Positions 7,132 through 12,830 of a stretch of 15,904 nucleotides of DNA are shown here, one piece after another (position 1 is the first letter of the stretch; the number at the start of each line of letters is the position of its first letter). The notes under the pieces were generated by a model. The model was given only the letters and a program-made list of their open reading frames with translations, had not been told where the DNA came from and ran no database searches. The translations under genes and the position numbers were made by a program. This DNA is from CAZVWH01 sp964631175 (GTDB lineage Bacteria > Planctomycetota > Phycisphaerae > Sedimentisphaerales > Anaerobacaceae): positions 1 to 15,904 of the forward strand of contig CAZVWH010000068.1 of NCBI GenBank assembly GCA_964631175.1. The letters run 5' to 3'.

Positions 7132-8409
7132 ATGTTAATCGAACGTCAAAGAAAAAAAGGTTTTATTGGAAACGATGAAGCTCGCGAAGCAATTGCCGAG
7201 TTCTTCGCGCGAAACGACTATGCCGGCAAACGAATCTTGCTTATAATTCCCGACAACACACGTTCGGGGCCTATCGGAGATATATTCAAAATCATCTATG
7301 ACTGTCTGGAGCAAAAGGTAAAAAACATTGATTGTTTGGTTGCACTTGGAACTCATCCTCCGCTTTCAGAAGAGCAAATCTGCACAAGGCTGAATATAAC
7401 AGTGAAAGAGCATCACAGCAAATACGCACTCGTGAAATTCTTTAATCACGAATGGCAAAGACCTGAGACATTTACTCCTATCGGAAAAATCACCGCCGAC
7501 GAAATTGAGCAGATAAGTGACGGCTTGTTTCGCGAGCAAGTCGATGTGGCCATCAATAAATTGATCTTAGAGTACGATGAATTTTTCATCGTGGGCCCCG
7601 TTTTCCCTCACGAGGTGGTGGGCTTTTCCGGCGGACATAAGTACATCTTTCCGGGAATTGCCGGCGAAGAAATCATAAACTTTTTTCACTGGCTCGGAGC
7701 TGTTATCACAAATCCCGTTATAAACGGCAACAAGTGGACGCCGACCAGAAAGGTCGTTGAAAAGGCGGCCTCGTTTATAAAAATGCCTCACACACTATTT
7801 GCCATCGTTGCCGTCGAAGATAAGCTCAAGGGACTATTCATCGGCGATTGCGTCCAGGCCTGGGAAAAGGCGGCAGATTTATCAAAAGACGTCCACATCG
7901 TTTATAAAGACCAGCCATATAAAACCATTCTTGGCATTACGCCAAAGATGTATGACGATATATGGACAGCCGGCAAGGTGGCGTACAAACTCGAACCGGT
8001 AGCTGCTGATGGTGCGACACTTATTATATATGCCCCGCACATAACGGAAATATCATATACTCACGGCAAGGTTCTGGACAAAATAGGCTATCACACGCGA
8101 GATTATTTCCTAAAGCAAATGGATAAATTCATGGATGTCCCGCGGGCCTCGCTGGCGCACTCCACGCACGTTAAAGGTATCGGCACGTTCATCGACGGCG
8201 TTGAAAAGCCCAGGATTAATGTAGTGCTCGCAACCGGCATTGGTAGGCAGCGCTGCGAGAAAGTGAACCTCGGCTATATGAATCCTGCTGAAATAAAAAT
8301 ATCCGACTATGAAACCAGAGAGGACGAAGGAATTTTAGTTGTACACCACGCCGGCGAAACGCTATACAGATTATCCAGTGGATATATACCAACTATTCCA
8401 AAATATTAA
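7132..8409 (+). CDS. LarA-family (DUF2088) nickel-pincer racemase/epimerase
   Basis: This 425-residue protein belongs to the lactate racemase LarA family, which uses a covalently bound nickel-pincer nucleotide to move a hydride at the alpha carbon of 2-hydroxy acids. Motifs seen are DNTRSGP (41-47), ALGTHPPLS (71-79), PHEVVGFSGGHK (159-170) and FFHWLGA (185-191). H160, K170 and H186 keep exactly the 10- and 16-residue spacing of LarA His174, Lys184 (cofactor lysine) and His200 (nickel ligand); H75 and R44 match the other active-site positions. The DIWTAGK stretch around 276-282 aligns with the LarA YQxxK segment but has Thr where Gln is usual, so the substrate probably differs from lactate. 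Neighbours uxaC, uxuB-type SDR and gnd suggest an aldonate or uronate. Cofactor genes larB/larC/larE are not in the window. No good ribosome binding site is seen. Confidence 0.88.
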   Translation: MLIERQRKKGFIGNDEAREAIAEFFARNDYAGKRILLIIPDNTRSGPIGDIFKIIYDCLEQKVKNIDCLVALGTHPPLSEEQICTRLNITVKEHHSKYALVKFFNHEWQRPETFTPIGKITADEIEQISDGLFREQVDVAINKLILEYDEFFIVGPVFPHEVVGFSGGHKYIFPGIAGEEIINFFHWLGAVITNPVINGNKWTPTRKVVEKAASFIKMPHTLFAIVAVEDKLKGLFIGDCVQAWEKAADLSKDVHIVYKDQPYKTILGITPKMYDDIWTAGKVAYKLEPVAADGATLIIYAPHITEISYTHGKVLDKIGYHTRDYFLKQMDKFMDVPRASLAHSTHVKGIGTFIDGVEKPRINVVLATGIGRQRCEKVNLGYMNPAEIKISDYETREDEGILVVHHAGETLYRLSSGYIPTIPKY

Positions 8410-8436
8410 ACCGGCAGAAATATACAGTCAAATACT

Positions 8437-9054
8437 ATGCCAGTCAATCTAAACAATAAAAATATCAACATCAAAGCTGTCGCAAAGAAGGCGTTGAAGG
8501 ACGATGAACTGCCGGCTGAGCTGCTTGATAATCTCTGGTCGAAGAACGAAACGATAAGATATAATAGTCATAAGGTTCTCTTTTTTATAACAGAAGAACA
8601 GCCAAAAACCTTATACTCCAATTGGGATTATTTTGTCAAATTTCTGGACAGTGACAACACTTACCACAAGCTTAGTGCAGCGCTTCTCTTAGCAAATCTT
8701 ACTAAGGTTGATAAAGACAACAAGTTCGAGAAAGTGTTTGACCGGTTCTATGGTCTGCTAAACGACAAGAGCTTTATCACGGCAGCATACCTTGCAGGTG
8801 CTTCAGGAAAAATTGTAAAGGCAAAACCAAAACTTCAAACAAGGATAACCAACAGACTTCTAAGTATAGACAAAACCCATCACGAGCAGGAACGCAAGGA
8901 CTTGGTCAAAACATCTATCATAGAAGCTTTTGAAGAGTATTTCGACCAAACAAGGAACAAAAAAAGAATCATTGAATTCGTTAAGAAACAATTGAGCTGT
9001 AAGAGTCCAAAAACCAAAAAGACGGCAAAAGAATTCTTAAAACGATTGAATTAA
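8437..9054 (+). CDS. Uncharacterised alpha-helical (HEAT-like) protein
   Basis: This 205-residue protein is not recognised as a named family. It is rich in Lys, Asp, Asn and Leu, lacks a signal peptide or membrane segment, and reads as a series of amphipathic helices, for example NETIRYNSHKVLFFIT, NTYHKLSAALLLANL and SFITAAYLAGASGKIV, as in HEAT/ARM-type repeats. The last 35 residues are strongly basic, which could suit nucleic-acid or protein binding. It begins 27 bases after the LarA-family gene on the same strand and is probably co-transcribed; no convincing ribosome binding site precedes the ATG. A separate promoter before gnd isolates it from the next gene. HEAT-like assignment is by eye only; no catalytic motif is visible. 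Confidence 0.7.
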   Translation: MPVNLNNKNINIKAVAKKALKDDELPAELLDNLWSKNETIRYNSHKVLFFITEEQPKTLYSNWDYFVKFLDSDNTYHKLSAALLLANLTKVDKDNKFEKVFDRFYGLLNDKSFITAAYLAGASGKIVKAKPKLQTRITNRLLSIDKTHHEQERKDLVKTSIIEAFEEYFDQTRNKKRIIEFVKKQLSCKSPKTKKTAKEFLKRLN

Positions 9055-9090
9055 CCAATACCTAAAACCGGTGATTAATTACAGTGCGGT

Positions 9091-9099
9091 TGTTATAAT
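9091..9099 (+). promoter_or_regulatory. Extended -10 promoter of gnd
   Basis: TGTTATAAT is a perfect TATAAT preceded by the TGn extension. Transcription would start near 9106 and leave a leader of about 42 bases before the gnd ATG, with AAGGAG (9133-9138) nine bases ahead of it. A -35 is weak, as is usual for extended -10 promoters. It suggests gnd can be expressed apart from the genes upstream. Confidence 0.5.
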
Positions 9100-9147
9100 G
9101 TACCAATGCTGAGATTAAACAAATAATTACATAAGGAGTAAAGTAAA

Positions 9148-10623
9148 ATGTCAAAAGCGGATTCGACAAGCTCACCGCAGGCAGATATCGGCCTGATTGG
9201 TTTGGCGGTGATGGGTGAAAATCTAATTCTGAATATGGAAAGCAAGGGCTTCACGGTGGCCTGCTTTAACCGCACCGTATCAAAAGTTGATGATTTTATA
9301 AACGGCCGTGCACAAGGCAAAAACATCATCGGATGCCATTCTATCGAAGAGTTTGTCGAAAACCTAAGTAAGCCGCGAAAGATTATGCTGATGGTAAAAG
9401 CCGGCAAGCCCGTCGATGATTTTATCGAGAAGCTCCTGCCCTCTCTGGAAGATGGTGACATCATCATCGACGGCGGTAACTCGCACTTTCCCGACACCAT
9501 CCGCAGAACTGCATACGTCGAGAGCGAAGGCAAGCTATATATCGGTACAGGCGTCTCCGGCGGTGAAGAAGGGGCGCTGCGAGGCCCTTCAATTATGCCA
9601 GGCGGCTCCCCTGCAGCATGGGAGCATGTGAAACCGATCTTTCAGAAAATCGCAGCCAAGGCACCCGACGGCCAGCCGTGCTGCGAATGGATGGGCGAAA
9701 ACGGAGCCGGTCACTTCGTTAAGATGACGCACAATGGCATCGAGTACGGCGATATGCAGATGATTTGCGAGACATATCAGATGATGAAAGTAGGCCTCGG
9801 CATGACAAATAAGCAAATGCACGATTGTCTCGCCGAGTGGAACGAGGGCGAGCTTGGCTCATACCTCGTTGAGATAAGCCGTGACATCCTCGCGTATAAA
9901 GATGAGCAAGGCAATGAAGTTATCGACCTTATTCTCGATACAGCCGGCCAAAAGGGAACTGGCAAATGGACCGCTATTGAGGCATTGAATCTCGGCCAGC
10001 CTTTGATGCTCATCGGCGAAGCTGTCTTCGCTCGCTGCCTTTCAGCTTTGAAAGAAGAACGCGTCGCGGCCGCAAAGCTACTCAAAGGACCACGGGCAAA
10101 GTTCAAAGGTGACAGTTCCAAATTCATTGAAGACCTGCGAAAGGCCTTGTACGCATCAAAGATTGTCAGCTACGCCCAGGGCTATCAGTTGATGCGTGCA
10201 GCGGCTGCAGAGTACAATTGGAACCTCAATTATGGTGGCATCGCGTCGATTTGGCGGGGCGGCTGTATCATCCGTTCGGTTTTCCTCAACAAGATAAAAG
10301 ACGCATTCGATAAAAATCTCAACTTGACTAATCTTTTGCTCGATCCGTTTTTCAAACGTGCTGTCCGAAAAGGCCAGGCCTCCTGGCGGCGAGTCATCAG
10401 CACAGCAATCAAGCTCGGCATCGCGGTGCCGGCAATAAGTTCTGCTTTGGCCTATTATGATGGCTATCGTGCCAACCGCCTGCCGGCTAATCTACTGCAG
10501 GCCCAGCGGGACTATTTCGGCGCCCATACTTACGAACGGGTGGACAAGCCGCGAGGCGAATTTTTCCATACAAACTGGACCGGCCACGGCGGCGATACAT
10601 CAGCCTCAACTTATACAGTTTAA
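9148..10623 (+). CDS. gnd: 6-phosphogluconate dehydrogenase (decarboxylating)
   Basis: This 491-residue enzyme oxidises 6-phosphogluconate to ribulose 5-phosphate and CO2 in the cytoplasm. The dinucleotide fold reads GLIGLAVMG (15-23), and NRT at 41-43 is the NADP-binding signature. GVSGGEEGALRGPSIMPGG lies at 135-153, and the catalytic Lys192 and Asn196 are in GHFVKMTHNG. The C-terminal tail AQRDYFGAHTYERVDKP and FHTNW are family-typical, so the protein is full-length. Residues 5-12 (DSTSSPQA) are an extension encoded by what looks like a dispersed repeat fragment. The ATG has a strong AAGGAG and its own extended -10 promoter. No glucose-6-phosphate dehydrogenase or gluconate kinase is beside it, so the source of 6-phosphogluconate is not explained by the window. 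Confidence 0.96.
   Translation: MSKADSTSSPQADIGLIGLAVMGENLILNMESKGFTVACFNRTVSKVDDFINGRAQGKNIIGCHSIEEFVENLSKPRKIMLMVKAGKPVDDFIEKLLPSLEDGDIIIDGGNSHFPDTIRRTAYVESEGKLYIGTGVSGGEEGALRGPSIMPGGSPAAWEHVKPIFQKIAAKAPDGQPCCEWMGENGAGHFVKMTHNGIEYGDMQMICETYQMMKVGLGMTNKQMHDCLAEWNEGELGSYLVEISRDILAYKDEQGNEVIDLILDTAGQKGTGKWTAIEALNLGQPLMLIGEAVFARCLSALKEERVAAAKLLKGPRAKFKGDSSKFIEDLRKALYASKIVSYAQGYQLMRAAAAEYNWNLNYGGIASIWRGGCIIRSVFLNKIKDAFDKNLNLTNLLLDPFFKRAVRKGQASWRRVISTAIKLGIAVPAISSALAYYDGYRANRLPANLLQAQRDYFGAHTYERVDKPRGEFFHTNWTGHGGDTSASTYTV
9162..9182. repeat. Dispersed-repeat fragment inside the 5' end of gnd
   Basis: The bases TTCGACAAGCTCACCGCAGG and the next C closely resemble a repeat common in many environmental genomes that reads TTCGACAAGCTCAGGGCAGG. 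Its translation here gives STSSPQA, a signature of that repeat. It sits directly before the first beta strand of the NADP fold of Gnd. A partial relative lies at 12731-12752. The resemblance is recalled, not searched. Confidence 0.5.
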
Positions 10624-10746
10624 TTAGGACCGCTCTCTTATGGTCGCGGCTCTGTTTTCAAACGCATATATTTTTTATGAACCTTAGGCGTAGAAAAAAC
10701 AAGGCCATAAGATAAAACTTAAAATGCTTTGGAGAAAAGATCATAA

Positions 10747-10842
10747 GTCATTTCGACCAAAGCGTCCCCAAGGGACGCGAAGTGGAGAAATCTATTCAAA
10801 AAGCAGATTTCTCGACTCTCCTTTCGGCTCGCTCGAAATGAC
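10747..10842. repeat. Palindromic dispersed element (about 96 bp) downstream of gnd
   Basis: The ends GTCATTTCGA (10747-10756) and TCGAAATGAC (10833-10842) are perfect inverted repeats, and an inner pair GAGAAATCT (10785-10793) / AGATTTCTC (10805-10813) repeats the symmetry with an 11-base loop. The left arm additionally carries a 7-bp hairpin, GCGTCCC-CAA-GGGACGC (10762-10778). Elements reading GTCATTTCGAGCGAAG...GAGAAATCT are frequent between genes of many environmental bacteria. It may act as a terminator between gnd and the next gene. The remainder of the gap 10624-10889 holds no gene; a weak inverted pair TCTTATGG (10636-10643) / CCATAAGA (10705-10712) is also seen. Confidence 0.75.
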
Positions 10843-10889
10843 ATGTACTATGTTTTCTACAAAGCAAATTCTAAACAAGGAAAGTCGTT

Positions 10890-11162
10890 ATGTATAAGAT
10901 TTTCATGCTAATTGCTCTGTCGGTGCTGGCAATTGGGTGGATAGCCTACACATTATGGATGCGTAAGATCTATGAAGAAGAAAAGAAAACAGGCAGACCA
11001 AAATCCGAACGTCTGCAAAAAACCAAAAGCGAAGTAGTCGATTGGGCTAAGAAGATGGCGAAATTCGAGCCGCCCACGCGCAAGAAGACAGAGGACAGAA
11101 AACAGAAGACAGAAGACAGAGAAAAGAAGCAAGCTGAGCGAGACCAGCCCAAAAATGATTAA
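10890..11162 (+). CDS. Small single-pass membrane protein, unknown function
   Basis: This 90-residue protein is not recognised. It begins with a hydrophobic helix (FMLIALSVLAIGWIAYTLWM, 5-24) and continues with a highly charged, basic cytoplasmic-type tail rich in Lys and Glu. AAGGAAAG lies eight bases upstream of the ATG, which supports it as a real gene. Residues 66-78 (KTEDRKQKTEDRE) are encoded by a heptamer tandem repeat and are probably not ancestral. It stands between gnd and uxaC, 54 bases before uxaC, but nothing in it suggests a sugar-acid role. It could be a membrane anchor or a small transporter accessory; no conserved motif is visible. Confidence 0.6.
   Translation: MYKIFMLIALSVLAIGWIAYTLWMRKIYEEEKKTGRPKSERLQKTKSEVVDWAKKMAKFEPPTRKKTEDRKQKTEDREKKQAERDQPKND
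11084..11118. repeat. Heptanucleotide tandem repeat array (unit GAAGACA), within a coding region
   Basis: Five successive units are gaagaca, gaggaca, gaaaaca, gaagaca and gaagaca, followed by the diverged gagaaaa. The array makes the KTEDRKQKTEDRE part of the small membrane protein and remains in frame to its stop. Because seven is not a multiple of three, the encoded peptide repeats every seven residues. Confidence 0.85.
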
Positions 11163-11171
11163 ATGGTAAAT

Positions 11172-11199
11172 AGTTATCAATTACCAGTTACCAATTACC
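11172..11199. repeat. Heptanucleotide tandem repeat array (unit AATTACC/AGTTACC)
   Basis: Four units, agttatc, aattacc, agttacc and aattacc, fill the middle of the 54-base gap before uxaC. The unit differs from the other arrays but shares the 7-bp period. It ends just upstream of the GTGAGGA ribosome binding region of uxaC, so it forms part of any leader. Confidence 0.85.
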
Positions 11200-11216
11200 A
11201 AATGTGAGGACAAGAG

Positions 11217-12632
11217 ATGACTGCTGAATTTATGACGGAAGATTTTCTACTGCAAACCAAAACCGCTAAAACTCTTTACCACGAGCATGCAAAGAAAATG
11301 CCAATTTATGACTATCACTGTCACCTGCCGGCTGATTTGATTGCCACCAACCATCGGTTTAATAACCTGACCCAGATATGGCTCTATGGCGACCATTATA
11401 AATGGCGGGCAATGAGAACCAATGGCATAGCGGAAAAATACATCACCGGCGATGCGGACGATTACGAAAAGTTTGAAAAGTGGGCACAGACCGTCCCCTA
11501 CTGCATTGAAAATCCGCTTTATCACTGGACTCATCTGGAGCTGAAATGTTATTTTGGTATAAGCAACAAGCTGTTAAATCCGAGTACAGCAAAAGAAATC
11601 TACCAGACTGCCGGCGAGATGCTGCGAACTCCAGAATTTAGCGTCCGCAACATCCTCCGTAAGATGAATGTTAAGCTTATTTGCACCACAGAAGGTCCGC
11701 TTGATTCATTAGAGCACCATAAGAAAATCAAAGAAGACGGCTTTGAAGTAAAGGTCCACACGGCCTGGCGGCCGGATATGGCTATGGCGGTTGAAGATAT
11801 ATCGGCTCTGAACGTATTTATTGATAAGCTTGAAGAAATCTGTGACATGGAAATAGCTAATTTCCATTCATACCTTGAGGCGATCCGAGAACGTCATTAC
11901 TACTTCCATAAAAACGGCTGTCGTCTTTCCGACCACGGCCTTGAAACCGCATACGCCGAAGACTACACCGGAAAAGAGATCGAAACAATATTCGGCAAAA
12001 TCAAACGCGGAAGGGAACTGGAAATTAGCGAGCGTCTCAAGTTCAAATCTGCGATGATGGTCGAATTTGCTTTGATGGACTATGAAGCCGGCTGGGTTCA
12101 GCAGCTTCACCTCGGCACCCTTAGAAATAACAATACACGAATGCTCAAGACGCTCGGTCCAGATACCGGATACGATTCCATCGGCGATTTCGAGATAGCC
12201 AAACCATTAGCCAAATTCCTTGACCGCCTGGACAGCCGAAACAAGCTGCCGAAAACAATCCTTTACAATCTCAATCCGAGGGATAACGCCTTAATGGTCA
12301 CCATGGTCGGCAACTTTCAGGATGGCTCCGCAGCCGGCAAAATTCAGTACGGCTCAGCGTGGTGGTTCCTCGACCAAAAGGATGGGATGGAGGAGCAGAT
12401 GCGCGTGCTTTCAAATATGGGCCTGTTGAGCCGATTCGTTGGTATGCTGACCGACTCAAGGAGCTTTATGTCTTATCCGAGGCACGAATATTTCCGCCGA
12501 ATACTGTGCAATATTCTTGGAAGTGACGTTGAAGCGGGTCTGTTGCCCAGCGATTTAGAGCTGCTTGGAAAAATGGTCGAGGATATCTGCTTTAACAACG
12601 CTAAAAACTATTTTCCAATGGAATTGGATTAG
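11217..12632 (+). CDS. uxaC: Glucuronate isomerase (uronate isomerase)
   Basis: This 471-residue protein isomerises D-glucuronate to D-fructuronate (and galacturonate to tagaturonate), the first step of uronate catabolism in the cytoplasm. It belongs to the amidohydrolase superfamily; the metal-binding motif is DYHCHLP with His34 and His36. Other typical segments are WRAMRTNGI, LHLGTLRNNNTRML and the C-terminal GMLTDSRSFMSYPRHEYFRRILCN. Length is normal for the family. The ATG at 11217 is preceded by GAGGA about five to eight bases upstream. It is the last plus-strand gene before the convergent gap. Its product is the presumed substrate of the SDR 6.6 kb upstream; no uronate transporter or regulator lies near. 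Confidence 0.96.
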   Translation: MTAEFMTEDFLLQTKTAKTLYHEHAKKMPIYDYHCHLPADLIATNHRFNNLTQIWLYGDHYKWRAMRTNGIAEKYITGDADDYEKFEKWAQTVPYCIENPLYHWTHLELKCYFGISNKLLNPSTAKEIYQTAGEMLRTPEFSVRNILRKMNVKLICTTEGPLDSLEHHKKIKEDGFEVKVHTAWRPDMAMAVEDISALNVFIDKLEEICDMEIANFHSYLEAIRERHYYFHKNGCRLSDHGLETAYAEDYTGKEIETIFGKIKRGRELEISERLKFKSAMMVEFALMDYEAGWVQQLHLGTLRNNNTRMLKTLGPDTGYDSIGDFEIAKPLAKFLDRLDSRNKLPKTILYNLNPRDNALMVTMVGNFQDGSAAGKIQYGSAWWFLDQKDGMEEQMRVLSNMGLLSRFVGMLTDSRSFMSYPRHEYFRRILCNILGSDVEAGLLPSDLELLGKMVEDICFNNAKNYFPMELD

Positions 12633-12636
12633 CAAG

Positions 12637-12654
12637 TTACAAAAATTTTTGTAA
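12637..12654. terminator. 18-bp perfect palindrome after uxaC, possible terminator or binding site
   Basis: TTACAAAAATTTTTGTAA is a perfect 18-bp inverted repeat with no loop, beginning four bases after the uxaC stop. It could form a weak AT-rich hairpin or be a dimeric protein site. Without GC pairs or a U tract it would be a poor intrinsic terminator. Confidence 0.3.
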
Positions 12655-12663
12655 TAATTGCTG

Positions 12664-12700
12664 CTGGATAATCCTCCAATAATACTGGATAACCCCCCAA
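12664..12700. repeat. Short direct repeat, 16-bp units with 21-bp period
   Basis: CTGGATAATCCTCCAA (12664-12679) and CTGGATAACCCCCCAA (12685-12700) match at 14 of 16 positions. Their 21-base spacing is three times seven, which echoes the heptamer arrays elsewhere in the window. No gene overlaps them. Confidence 0.6.
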
Positions 12701-12760
12701 CAAACCTGTCCCCTCGGCCATGCTCGGGGCAGGCCTGAGCGGAGTCGAAGGATTGGGGGG
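12693..12760. terminator. Large GC-rich hairpin in convergent gap, likely bidirectional terminator built from a dispersed repeat
   Basis: CCCCCCAA (12693-12700) pairs with TTGGGGGG (12753-12760), and inside it CCTG-CCCC (12705-12713, one bulged T) pairs with GGGG-CAGG (12726-12733). The hairpin lies between the convergent uxaC and UroD-like genes, so it could stop transcripts from both sides. The inner part reads CCTGAGCGGAGTCGAAGG (12732-12749), a dispersed repeat often found in environmental genomes. A further small AT hairpin AAACAA-ATC-TTGTTT follows at 12763-12777, and GCTAAAC (12760-12766) pairs with GTTTAGC (12792-12798). Confidence 0.5.
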
Positions 12761-12830
12761 CTAAACAAATCTTGTTTGACAATGAATTTGAGTTTAGCGG
12801 ACAAAACGCATTCATTTTATATGAACCGTA

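Noticed and set aside
480..11199. Heptamer arrays considered as a CRISPR array
   Set aside because: Units are 7 bp with no spacers, and no cas genes are present.
12555..12815. Minus-strand open frame of 86 codons with PEHGRGD-like sequence
   Set aside because: It is a translation of dispersed repeats in the convergent gap and of the antisense of uxaC, a common source of spurious proteins.
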